Positions 1 through 7,547 of a DNA stretch of 64,000 bases are shown in pieces (within the stretch, counting starts at the first letter, position 1; each line of letters begins with the position of its first letter). The notes beneath the pieces are model-generated. The model was not told where the DNA came from, did not search any database, and saw only the letters and a program-made list of their open reading frames with translations. Location of the stretch: contig DEVL01000002.1 of NCBI GenBank assembly GCA_002363385.1, forward strand, positions 350,223 to 414,222, written 5' to 3'. The translations under genes and the position numbers were made by a program. This DNA comes from Stenotrophomonas maltophilia (GTDB taxonomy: Bacteria; Pseudomonadota; Gammaproteobacteria; Xanthomonadales; Xanthomonadaceae).

Positions 1-3000
1 TGCGTCAGCGGCATCGCGAACGACTGGCCCACTTCCACCGACAGGGCGTGACCCTCGCCGCGGATCGGCAGTCGCATCGCACCGGTATGTGCCGAACCAC
101 TGTAGCGGGTGCCCTGCACCACCGCGTCCAGATAGCCGCCGCCCTGCCCTTGCAGCGTCCAGCCCAGGCCAGCGCTGGTGGCGCGCAGGTCCAGCGAACC
201 GGTGGGCCCACGCACATAGCCGGTGGCGTCGTCATTGGTGAACACGCCATCGACCCGCACGCTGCTCCGGCTGTGCGCCAGATATCCCGACACACGGCTG
301 CGCTGACCGTCATTGCGGGCGTGCTGCCACAGATCGGTACCCACCTGCAGGCCGGATAGATCGCCGCGGGCCTGCGGTGCCGCGAAGGCCCGGTAGGCGT
401 TGTCGACATGACGGTTGGTGACGCGCGCCCAGGCGGCCCCACCCTCGGAAGCGCCAGCAGGAACGTCCGCAGGGCCGCGTTCGTGCATCGTGCCCAGGTT
501 GAGCAGGCCCAGCTCACGGGCGATCGGCTGCACCGTGCCATAGGTCGCCAGTTCCGGCCCGATGATCGGATAGGTACCGGGCGGCAGCGGCTGGGTCACA
601 TCGATCGGGTCGACCGGCAGCACCGGCACAGGGTCGCCGTTGTCGACCGGATCGGGACCGCTTGGTCCGGGCACGACGGGATCGATCGGCATGACTGGAT
701 CGACGGGGACGATCGGGCTTGTCGGGTCCGTCGGGTCCGTCGGATGCACCGGATCTACCGGATCGACCGGTGCGGTCGGCTCGGGCATCGGCAGCGGCAC
801 CACGAACGAATTGCGCAGGTACCAGTTGTCGGTGAAGTGGCCCTGCAGGTCACCGCGGAACAGTTCATAGCCCAGCGCGCCACTGCGTGCCGGGTAGCCC
901 AGGCGGAAGGCATCACGGTCGGTGGTGCCACCATTCTCCGTGGCGATCACCAGGATGCCATCGCCGGTGGTGTGACCTTCGCTGCCGCGTGCGTTGTTGA
1001 CCCGCACCTGCGTCGTCCCGCTGGCGCGGCCGCCATCGATCACCAACTGGCTCGACGGTGAACCGTCGGTATCCAGATAGGTGTTGAGCACCAGCGCGCC
1101 ACCATTGCCCACATAGTCGCCATGCACAGTCAGGATGCCGTAGTCGCTGCCGCTGCCCGGCACGATCACACCGGCATTGTTCACATCGCCATGGATCGCA
1201 CCGCCGCCGCCCAGCGTGCCGGCAGCCGCTACCCAGGTATTGGACTGGATGCTGCCGTCCACCTGCAGGCGGCCGGCGAGCACGCGGGTATCGCCGGTGT
1301 AGGCCTGGTCATCAGCGATGCGCAGGGTACCCTGCCCCATCTGGACCAGTCCGCCGGTTCCCTGCACGGCATTGGTCAACACCCGATCATCGGCACGGTT
1401 GAACTCCAGCATGCCGTCATTGTGGATGTCGCCCTGCACGCTGCCGGTAATGCCACCGTTACCCAGGCGCAGCGCACCGTGCTCAATGCGCGTACCACCG
1501 CCATGCTGCAGATCGCCGGCGACCACCGTGGTCCCGGCACCGGCCTGCACGAGTGCGCCCTCGCCGGTCACGTTGGCCTCCAGCAACAGCGCATCGTCGC
1601 GCTGGATCCGCAACGCGGTGCCTGCGCCGAGCCTGACGTCGCCAAGCAGATTGCCGGTGCTTCCGCCGTCGCCGAGTTGCAGCACGCCCGCGCTGACGAC
1701 GGTGCCGCCGGTATGGGTGGCCAGCCCCGTCAGCACCAGGGTACCGCTGCCGGCCTGCACCAGCTCGCCACTACCGCGCATCGCGCCCGCCAGCGTGGCG
1801 GTATCACTGCGATTGACGGTCAGGCGCGCATCATTGGCCACATCGCCTGCGATCGAACCCGCGTTACCGCCGGTGCCCAGCACCAGCTCGCCCTGTTCGA
1901 TGCGCGTGACGCCGGTATACGTGTTATCTGCGGTCAGTGTCAGCACGCCGTCGCCGCGCTTGATCAGCGCGCCGTCGGCACCGGACATCGCGCTGGCAAG
2001 CGTCACGTCATTGTCCTGCACATCCAACACAGCACCCTCGCGGCCGAGCGCCGCCAGCCGCGCGGAGATGTCCGTGGTCGTTCCGCTTGCCCACTGCAGA
2101 CCACCTCCATCGAGCACGATCTGGCCGCTGCCAAGGTTGGCCGCGCTCTGGAAGCGGATCAGGCCTTCATTGACGGTGGTGCCACCGGTGTACGTGTTCG
2201 TGCCGGTCAGCGCAAGCACACCATCGCCTGCCTTGCGCAGGGTGCCATTGGCCCCGCTGACCAGCCCGCTGACGGTCATCAGTGCACCTGCACCCTCCAC
2301 CTGGAAGGTGTGGGTCCCGGTGGAAGCCAGCACAATCGGCACATTGATCTGGCTGTCGCGGCCCTCGGCGCGGTTGCCCAGCACGCCGTCATCGAAGTTG
2401 ATCGCACGCGTGGCGGCGCCCGCGCCGGCCAGCACGCTATCGGCGCGAAGCGCACCGCCCGTGAGATTGACCGACGCGTTCACCGTGCCCGTGGTGCCGG
2501 TACGGTCACCCAGCGTCACCGCGCCAGCCTGCACCACCCCACCGGCGCCGACGATCAATCGTGCCGTCGTGCCTCCCCCACCGATGGTACTGCTGCGCTG
2601 GCCAAGCAGGATGGTATTGGCGTCAAGCAAACCGGCACCCATGGTCAACGTACCCACCGCAGGCTGCGTCCCATAGCGGGACGTGGCGATGGTCAACGCA
2701 TCGACCTTCGCATCGAGCGTGCCTGCGCTCAGATCCACCGTCCCCACGGTACCGCTGTAGTTGCTGTTGGATCCAGCTGCGATGTCCCAGCGACTGACGG
2801 CGCTGCTGCCATCGGTGCCGCGCAGACGCAGCGTGCCGTTGGTCACGCCATCCTGGAAGTTCAGGGTGCCATTGGTCTGGTTGGTGCCGATGGTGACGAC
2901 ATCCGCATTGATGATGTTGTCCTGACCCAGCCGCAGCGTCGCCTGGTTGGTCGCCGGCCCCTGCACGGAGCGGCTGACGTCGGCCACGCCGAACGAAGCG

Positions 3001-3494
3001 GCGGTGATCACGTTGGTGCCGCCGGCCAGGTTTACCAATGCGTTGCTGATGCCGGTGGTGTTGGCCGCACCCCCGGTGGCGCGGCCACTGACGCTGAACA
3101 CATTGCCCGCGCCATCGAATACGAAATTCGAGAGCCCGCCCATGTCCAGATTCTGCTCGGTGCTGCGCGCCGTACCACCCACGCGGAAGTCACCCCCGTC
3201 ATGCACCAGGGTGCCACCCGCACCGACGATGCTGCCGCTGGCGCCATTGGCTACGGTGAGACCGTCGATATAGCGCGTCCCGCTGCCGATATCCACGGTT
3301 GCACTGGCGGGAAAATCGAGCGATTCCGCGTGCGCGGTGGCGACGCCCAGCAGGCTCATGCCCAACGCCAGCACCAAGGGCCGGTGTCCCAGCCGACGGC
3401 GACCGGCTTGCCGCGGGCTGCGGGTGGCCAGTTCAGAGGCCACGACCCAACGGCCGGTGGCCGCGCTCCAGACAATGCGGTAAATGTTGTTCAC
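1..3494 (-). CDS. Autotransporter (type V secretion), 5' part; gene runs off the window start
   Basis: The visible 1164 residues start at a GTG (3494) preceded by GAGGA. The N-terminus [20 protein letters not shown] matches the extended signal peptide region of large autotransporters, followed by a hydrophobic core ending near AHA. The passenger is glycine/threonine-rich beta-helix sequence with five autotransporter-associated repeats (for example [19 protein letters not shown]) at roughly residues 410-745. A Pro/Asp-rich linker (about 901-968, runs of DP and VDP) precedes a region resembling the start of an autotransporter beta-domain. The C-terminal barrel is outside the window, so total length and intactness cannot be judged. 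It would be exported by Sec and displayed or released at the cell surface, with adhesin the commonest role; the substrate is unknown. Confidence 0.88.
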   Translation of the reverse strand, partial: MNNIYRIVWSAATGRWVVASELATRSPRQAGRRRLGHRPLVLALGMSLLGVATAHAESLDFPASATVDIGSGTRYIDGLTVANGASGSIVGAGGTLVHDGGDFRVGGTARSTEQNLDMGGLSNFVFDGAGNVFSVSGRATGGAANTTGISNALVNLAGGTNVITAASFGVADVSRSVQGPATNQATLRLGQDNIINADVVTIGTNQTNGTLNFQDGVTNGTLRLRGTDGSSAVSRWDIAAGSNSNYSGTVGTVDLSAGTLDAKVDALTIATSRYGTQPAVGTLTMGAGLLDANTILLGQRSSTIGGGGTTARLIVGAGGVVQAGAVTLGDRTGTTGTVNASVNLTGGALRADSVLAGAGAATRAINFDDGVLGNRAEGRDSQINVPIVLASTGTHTFQVEGAGALMTVSGLVSGANGTLRKAGDGVLALTGTNTYTGGTTVNEGLIRFQSAANLGSGQIVLDGGGLQWASGTTTDISARLAALGREGAVLDVQDNDVTLASAMSGADGALIKRGDGVLTLTADNTYTGVTRIEQGELVLGTGGNAGSIAGDVANDARLTVNRSDTATLAGAMRGSGELVQAGSGTLVLTGLATHTGGTVVSAGVLQLGDGGSTGNLLGDVRLGAGTALRIQRDDALLLEANVTGEGALVQAGAGTTVVAGDLQHGGGTRIEHGALRLGNGGITGSVQGDIHNDGMLEFNRADDRVLTNAVQGTGGLVQMGQGTLRIADDQAYTGDTRVLAGRLQVDGSIQSNTWVAAAGTLGGGGAIHGDVNNAGVIVPGSGSDYGILTVHGDYVGNGGALVLNTYLDTDGSPSSQLVIDGGRASGTTQVRVNNARGSEGHTTGDGILVIATENGGTTDRDAFRLGYPARSGALGYELFRGDLQGHFTDNWYLRNSFVVPLPMPEPTAPVDPVDPVHPTDPTDPTSPIVPVDPVMPIDPVVPGPSGPDPVDNGDPVPVLPVDPIDVTQPLPPGTYPIIGPELATYGTVQPIARELGLLNLGTMHERGPADVPAGASEGGAAWARVTNRHVDNAYRAFAAPQARGDLSGLQVGTDLWQHARNDGQRSRVSGYLAHSRSSVRVDGVFTNDDATGYVRGPTGSLDLRATSAGLGWTLQGQGGGYLDAVVQGTRYSGSAHTGAMRLPIRGEGHALSVEVGQSFAMPLT

Positions 3495-3853
3495 TCGGTG
3501 TTCCTCGTCAGTCGTCCCGTCCAATAAGGACTGTCGCTTCTGGATCCTTCAAACCGTGACGGGAATCACCGGAACGAGTGGCCTGATGCGACAGCGGGCG
3601 CCAACGTACCAACGGGCTGCAGGGCAGCCTATGCAATTAGTTGTAATTGATTGGCAGAGCCGATCGATGAGCCGCGCCAAGGCGCCGCAATGTCGCCAAA
3701 CACACTGCGGCGCAAGGGATTCGATCAGATTCGACAGCTGAGCTGGCCCTGAACTTGCGCCTGACGGCCTGTCCTTCGGGCGCTGTTGAGCGGCGATCGG
3801 GCCGCTCTTGAAGCCGAAGCGCGCCATTGCAGCGCGCCCCGATGACGCGGCAC
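3495..3853. other. Intergenic region between autotransporter and M14 peptidase gene
   Basis: No protein-like ORF is seen. It must hold the autotransporter promoter, but no convincing -35/-10 pair was found. It contains an AT-rich palindrome CAATTAGTTGTAATTG (3634-3649), unusual in this GC-rich DNA and shaped like a MarR- or LysR-type operator. It also has an 8-bp inverted repeat GCGCCGCA/TGCGGCGC (3682-3689 and 3706-3713) and a GC stem GAGCGGC/GCCGCTC near 3786-3806, which may end the peptidase transcript but has no T-run. Confidence 0.4.
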
Positions 3854-4771
3854 TCAGTGGGCGAGCGCGTAATCCAGCGCCGCGCAGATGGCCGCTACCT
3901 GCGCGGCATTGCACTCGGCCGGCGACGTGCGCGGGCTGTCCGGATAGACCTCGGTGGTCGTGGCGTAGCGGGCATCGGTGAAACCGGCACACGCGCCGAT
4001 CGAGCGCGACTCGCCCCAGACCACCCCCGGCGACTGCAACGGCATGCCGATCAACTCGCCCTTCGCATCGGCCGGGGCAATGTGGGTGACCTTCTCCACT
4101 GCGGCGATCAACGCCTGCTGGAAGTCCGGCTGCGGATCTTCGCTGTTGCCGATCACGTAGAAGCCATCGGGAATGATGTCCGGCTCCAGCGTGATCCCGT
4201 CACGCGCGCAGCGCGCCGGATCGAATTCCTGCAGATCGCTGTCGGTGGTTTCGTGCAGGTCCATGTGGACGAGCAGCGTGTCGCCCCGTGCCGCCATCCA
4301 GCGCATCAGCGCGGCCGCCTCCTCGATCAGGCCCTCGCCGCGGAAGCTGCGGTTGGGATCGATCGCGTCCGGGTTCCAGCGCTGGATGCGCTCATAGCCC
4401 CACGGGCTGACGCAGGGTGCCACGATGAGGTTGATGCGGCCCGCGTAGGCATCCGCCCGCTCGTCCAGAAACTGGAGGGCGCCATGCACGCCACTGGTTT
4501 CGTAGCCGTGCACACCGCCGGTGACCAGCGCCGTCGGCAAGGAGGCGTCCCACTCACGGTTGACCACCGCAAACAGCGGGTAGTGATCCGGTGCGTAGTC
4601 CAGCTGTCCGTACTGGACTACCTCGAAGCGCTCTTCCAGGGCCTCGAGGGCGACCACCACATCGTCGTGGTAGCTGCGCTGGCGCTGCTGGGCGGCACGC
4701 CACTGCGCCCGCTCGGCGTCGCCCCAGGGCTGGCCGGGGGTGCCGATCGGGTAGAAATGCGTGTTGCTCAT
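3854..4771 (-). CDS. M14-family zinc metallopeptidase (carboxypeptidase/deacylase-like), 305 aa
   Basis: HGYET (about residue 80-84) supplies the H-x-x-E zinc ligands, and HMDLHET further on is consistent with the third zinc ligand region of the M14/succinylglutamate desuccinylase-aspartoacylase fold. DPNRSF, typical of M14-like enzymes, lies between them. There is no signal peptide, so it should be cytoplasmic. The start at MSNTHFYP follows GGAG with 9-nt spacing; an upstream in-frame start would add 22 atypical residues. The gene lies downstream of the EF-G gene on the same strand but is separated by an intrinsic terminator, so it is probably transcribed alone. The substrate cannot be told from sequence. 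Confidence 0.8.
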   Translation of the reverse strand: MSNTHFYPIGTPGQPWGDAERAQWRAAQQRQRSYHDDVVVALEALEERFEVVQYGQLDYAPDHYPLFAVVNREWDASLPTALVTGGVHGYETSGVHGALQFLDERADAYAGRINLIVAPCVSPWGYERIQRWNPDAIDPNRSFRGEGLIEEAAALMRWMAARGDTLLVHMDLHETTDSDLQEFDPARCARDGITLEPDIIPDGFYVIGNSEDPQPDFQQALIAAVEKVTHIAPADAKGELIGMPLQSPGVVWGESRSIGACAGFTDARYATTTEVYPDSPRTSPAECNAAQVAAICAALDYALAH

Positions 4772-4888
4772 GGCCGTACTCCAAAGAGAAATCCGGTCGC
4801 TGCAGCCGTTGGCTGCGTGCGACGTTACGGAAGACATTCTAGCTGTGGCCGGGCATCCGGGACTGTGCGGACTGCCAACGCTGACACG

Positions 4889-4916
4889 AAAAAAGAGAGC
4901 CGGTTGCCCGGCCCTC
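4889..4916 (-). terminator. Intrinsic terminator after the second EF-G gene
   Basis: On the minus strand GAGGGCCGG and CCGGCTCTC form a 9-bp stem with one G.T pair around a GCAA tetraloop, followed by six T. It begins 20 bp beyond the fusA-like stop codon. Confidence 0.85.
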
Positions 4917-4936
4917 TACTCTTGCCACATCGACAA

Positions 4937-6979
4937 TCAGGCTGCGTGCGCCGCCTCATACCCGCTCAAGCGCATGTCGCTGGACGCGCGCCCCTGGGTC
5001 AGCGAACGCAGCGAGGTGGTGTAGCCACCCAGTCGCGCCAGCGGTGCATAGCCGAGCACTTCGGCCTGGCCATCCTGGTCCTCGATCGAGGCCACCCGTC
5101 CGCTGCGGCGGTTGAGATCGCCCACCACATCGCCGACATTGCCTGACGGCGCGTGGATGGCGATTTCCATCACCGGCTCCAGCAGCTGCGTGCCCGCCTG
5201 GGCCAGCGCCGCTTTCACCGCCTCGCTGCCGGCGCGATGGAAGGTCATGTCCGAGGAATCCTTGACGTGGGTCTGGCCATCGACCAGCGTCACCTCGATA
5301 CCGACCACCGGATGGCCCAGCGGACCTTCGCCCAGTGCCGCCCGAACGCCCTTCTCCACTGCGTTAACGAAGCCGCGCGGGATCGCGCCGCCCACAGTGC
5401 GGTCGACGAAGATCACCTCGCCATCCTCGCGCGGCGCCACATCGATCAGCACCTGGGCGAACTGGCCTTGGCCGCCGGTCTGCTTGGCGACCTTGCCCTC
5501 CACCCGCTGCACCGCTCGCTTCGGCGTTTCCTGATAGGCCACGCGTGGCTCGCCGGTGCGGACGTTGACGCCCCACTCCGTGCGCAGACGCTCGACCATC
5601 ACCTCCAGATGCAGCTCGCCCATGCCCCAGATCAGGGTTTCACCGCTGTCCGCATCGGTCTCGACACGGAACGACGGATCCTCCTGCGCCAGGCTGGCCA
5701 ACCCTTGGCTGATGCGGATCAGGTCCGAGGCCTTTTCCGCCGTCAGCCGCCATGCCAGCACCGCATGCTGCGCCTGGATCGCATCGAGCAGCAGCGGGCG
5801 CGATGGCGCACTCAGCGTTTCACCGCTGACCGCATCCTTCCAGCCCAGCACCGCGACGATGTCACCGGCTACGGCCTGCTTGATGTCGTGGGTCTGGTCG
5901 GCCTGCACCCGCACCAGTCGGCTGACGCGCCGCCCCTGCGGATGCTGCGAACTGGCCAGCGCGTCGCCCACCTTCAGCGTGCCCGAATACACCCGTACGA
6001 AGCTCAGCGCACCGTGGTTCTGGTGCGTGATCTTGAACAGCAGCGCCGCAAGCGGGCCCTCCGGGTCCGGTGGCAGCAGCACGTCGTTACCGTTCTCGGT
6101 GGCGACCACCGCCGGCCGATCCAGTGGCGAGGGCAGATAGTCGACCACCGCGTCCAGCAGCGTCTCCACACCCTTGCTCTTGAACGCCGAGCCGGCCGAC
6201 ACCGGTACGCCGGCACCGGCCAGGGTGCCGCGACGGATCGCCGCGCGCAGCTGTGCGTTGTCGATCACCGCGCCTTCCAGCCACGCCTGTGCCAGCACGT
6301 CGTCAGCGTCGGCCACGGCCTCGATCAGCGCCTCACGCTGCGGCATCCACTGGGCAGCCTCATCGGTCGTCCAAGCATGTCGCAAGGCAGTGCCCTTGTC
6401 ATCCCACTGCACGGTGCTGCGGTCGACCAGGTCCACCCAGCCGTTGAACTGGCTTTCGGTCCCGAGCGGCACGCCGAGCGCCCATGGCGTGGCACGCAGC
6501 TTCTCGCGGAGCTGGGTCAGCACGCGTTCGAAGGACGCACCGGTGCGATCCATCTTGTTGGCGAAGGCGATCAGCGGCACCCCGTGGCGACGCGCCTGGC
6601 GCCAGACCGATTCGGACTGGGGCTGCACGCCATCCACTGCGGAGAACACTGCGACCGCGCCATCCAGCACGCGCAGGGACCGCTCCACTTCGATCGCGAA
6701 ATCGATGTGGCCGGGGGTATCGATCAGGGTCAGGTGATGGACCGGCTGGTCGCGCGGTGCCCAATGCGCCTGCACGGCGGCCGCGCCGATGGTGATGCCG
6801 CGCTCGCGCTCGATCGCCGAGAAATCGGTGGTCGCCGCACCGTCGTGGACTTCACCAACGCGATGGATCTCGCCGGTTTTCCACAACAGGCGCTCGGTGA
6901 GCGTGGTCTTGCCGGCGTCGATGTGGGCAATGATGCCGAGGTTGCGCCGGAGGGTAAGGGTCTGGGTATGGGTGTTCAT
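4937..6979 (-). CDS. fusA: Second elongation factor G (EF-G paralog), 680 aa
   Basis: Translational GTPase that should promote ribosomal translocation or a specialised variant of it. The G1 motif AHIDAGKTT lies near residues 16-24, followed by ITIG, DTPGHID and NKMD (G2-G4), then domains II-V with the EF-G IV/V region near MEIAIHAPSGNVGDVVGDL. The length fits EF-G (about 680-710 aa). It is not in the str operon (no rpsL/rpsG/tuf beside it) and starts MNTHTQ rather than the usual MARTTPIERYRN, so it looks like an EF-G2-type paralog. The ATG at 6979 has only a weak purine stretch upstream; an in-frame GTG at 7015 would lie in a strong hairpin. Its leader looks attenuated (see 7111-7307). Confidence 0.88.
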   Translation of the reverse strand: MNTHTQTLTLRRNLGIIAHIDAGKTTLTERLLWKTGEIHRVGEVHDGAATTDFSAIERERGITIGAAAVQAHWAPRDQPVHHLTLIDTPGHIDFAIEVERSLRVLDGAVAVFSAVDGVQPQSESVWRQARRHGVPLIAFANKMDRTGASFERVLTQLREKLRATPWALGVPLGTESQFNGWVDLVDRSTVQWDDKGTALRHAWTTDEAAQWMPQREALIEAVADADDVLAQAWLEGAVIDNAQLRAAIRRGTLAGAGVPVSAGSAFKSKGVETLLDAVVDYLPSPLDRPAVVATENGNDVLLPPDPEGPLAALLFKITHQNHGALSFVRVYSGTLKVGDALASSQHPQGRRVSRLVRVQADQTHDIKQAVAGDIVAVLGWKDAVSGETLSAPSRPLLLDAIQAQHAVLAWRLTAEKASDLIRISQGLASLAQEDPSFRVETDADSGETLIWGMGELHLEVMVERLRTEWGVNVRTGEPRVAYQETPKRAVQRVEGKVAKQTGGQGQFAQVLIDVAPREDGEVIFVDRTVGGAIPRGFVNAVEKGVRAALGEGPLGHPVVGIEVTLVDGQTHVKDSSDMTFHRAGSEAVKAALAQAGTQLLEPVMEIAIHAPSGNVGDVVGDLNRRSGRVASIEDQDGQAEVLGYAPLARLGGYTTSLRSLTQGRASSDMRLSGYEAAHAA

Positions 6980-7026
6980 GGGATAGGTCTCGCTGCCAAC
7001 ATCGGGGAGCCGCACGCCGCCGTTGG

Positions 7027-7071
7027 CTAACGGGCGTGCGGCCAGGTTTGGGGCTCGGCGATCGGGTGCAT
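7027..7071 (-). CDS. Possible 14-codon upstream mini-ORF in the EF-G leader
   Basis: ATG at 7071 is preceded by AAGGAGA at ideal spacing, the best Shine-Dalgarno in this locus, yet the frame encodes only MHPIAEPQTWPHAR before TAG. The stop lies in the loop of a hairpin with 10-bp arms GGCGTGCGGC/GCCGCACGCC (7033-7042 and 7009-7018). It sits after the terminator and 47 nt before the EF-G start. A ribosome translating it would open the hairpin, suggesting translational coupling; this is inference. Confidence 0.4.
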   Translation of the reverse strand: MHPIAEPQTWPHAR

Positions 7072-7110
7072 GGCACGTTCTCCTTCAGACAGTTCTGGTG
7101 CGTGGAAACG

Positions 7111-7134
7111 AAAAGAGCGCCCGGTGGGCGCTCT
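7111..7134 (-). terminator. Intrinsic terminator inside the EF-G leader (attenuator)
   Basis: A perfect 9-bp stem AGAGCGCCC/GGGCGCTCT with a 3-nt loop (7114-7134) is followed on the minus strand by TTTT. It lies 31 bp after the 29-codon leader stop and 131 bp before the EF-G start, so it would stop transcripts about 160 nt after the predicted start site. Confidence 0.75.
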
Positions 7135-7164
7135 GCGTGGGGTCCAGGGTGACCGGTGTTCCGG

Positions 7165-7254
7165 TCAGCAGCCTCGCACTCCGAGTGGCAGACGCGCCCG
7201 TGCCGCGTAAACGCGGGTCAGGGTAAAAAACGTCAGAAGCGGCATCGAAGTCAT
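7165..7254 (-). CDS. Leader peptide of the EF-G attenuator, 29 aa
   Basis: ATG at 7254 follows AGGTGA with 6-nt spacing. The peptide is MTSMPLLTFFTLTRVYAARA followed by RLPLGVRGC. It is encoded between a promoter-like element and an intrinsic terminator, the classic place of a leader peptide. Codons 19-23 form one strand of the predicted antiterminator. It contains Arg-Ala-Arg, a +X+ tripeptide of the kind at which macrolide-bound ribosomes stall in erm leader peptides; whether this matters here is speculation. No match to known amino-acid operon leaders was recognised. Confidence 0.55.
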   Translation of the reverse strand: MTSMPLLTFFTLTRVYAARARLPLGVRGC

Positions 7255-7269
7255 GAGAGTCACCTGGGG

Positions 7270-7306
7270 TGTAGCCGGCATTGTAGACCTCCCGTGGCCG
7301 GCTACA
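7270..7306. repeat. SMAG/REP-like palindrome with GTAG feet
   Basis: TGTAGCCGGC (7270-7279) and GCCGGCTACA (7297-7306) form a perfect 10-bp inverted repeat around a 17-nt loop that contains another GTAG. It resembles Stenotrophomonas SMAG elements but has a longer loop. The predicted promoter of the EF-G leader lies inside it. Confidence 0.55.
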
Positions 7307-7395
7307 AGCCCTTATTGACAACACCCGCGCAACACTGAGCATCATGGACGCAAATACCGTTCGTTATTGGCACGCGGATACCTAAAGCAGCCCGA

Positions 7396-7415
7396 ACATG
7401 CGAATGGGTCGCAAT
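7396..7415 (+). promoter_or_regulatory. Probable Fur box upstream of the TonB-dependent receptor
   Basis: The minus-strand reading ATTGCGACCCATTCGCATGT shares ACCCATTC-N-CAT with the clearer Fur box at 15254-15273. It lies about 130 bp before the receptor start, so iron-replete repression is inferred. Confidence 0.5.
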
Positions 7416-7547
7416 TGCGTATATGGCGGTAATCCTTAAAATGGTGCCCGATGCGTCGCCAGCGGCGACGCCCGCGCGCCAGGCTCCGCCCTTCAAAGCA
7501 ACGAGCCGCGCTCGCGTCCCTCCTTCCGCGTTGCCGAGCTGTTGCCC

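Larger units (their letters stand above)
7111..7307 (-). promoter_or_regulatory. Putative transcription attenuator controlling the EF-G paralog
   Basis: Read on the minus strand: a promoter-like pair TTGTAG (7307-7302) and TACAAT (7285-7280), 16-bp spacer; a 29-codon leader ORF; a perfect hairpin TGACCGG-AACA-CCGGTCA (7167-7150) beginning at the leader stop codon; then the terminator. GGGCGCGTCTGC within leader codons 19-23 (7199-7188) can pair with GCAGAGCGCCC (7136-7126), the terminator's left arm plus flank: 11 bp with one bulged G. This would be an antiterminator excluding the terminator. Ribosome position on the leader could select between the folds. No amino-acid run identifies the signal. 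Confidence 0.6.

Noticed and set aside
640..870. Collagen-like GSTGSTG repeat on the plus strand
   Set aside because: It is the complement of the Pro/Asp-rich autotransporter linker and has no start context of its own.
1122..3527. An 801-codon plus-strand open frame
   Set aside because: It is the shadow of the autotransporter on the other strand; it has unnatural His/Ala/Gly-rich composition and no recognisable domains, while the minus strand gives an ESPR, beta-helix repeats and a linker.
7085..7345. An 86-codon minus-strand open frame across the EF-G leader
   Set aside because: It overlaps the 29-codon leader in another frame, crosses the GTAG palindrome and the terminator, and has no ribosome site.
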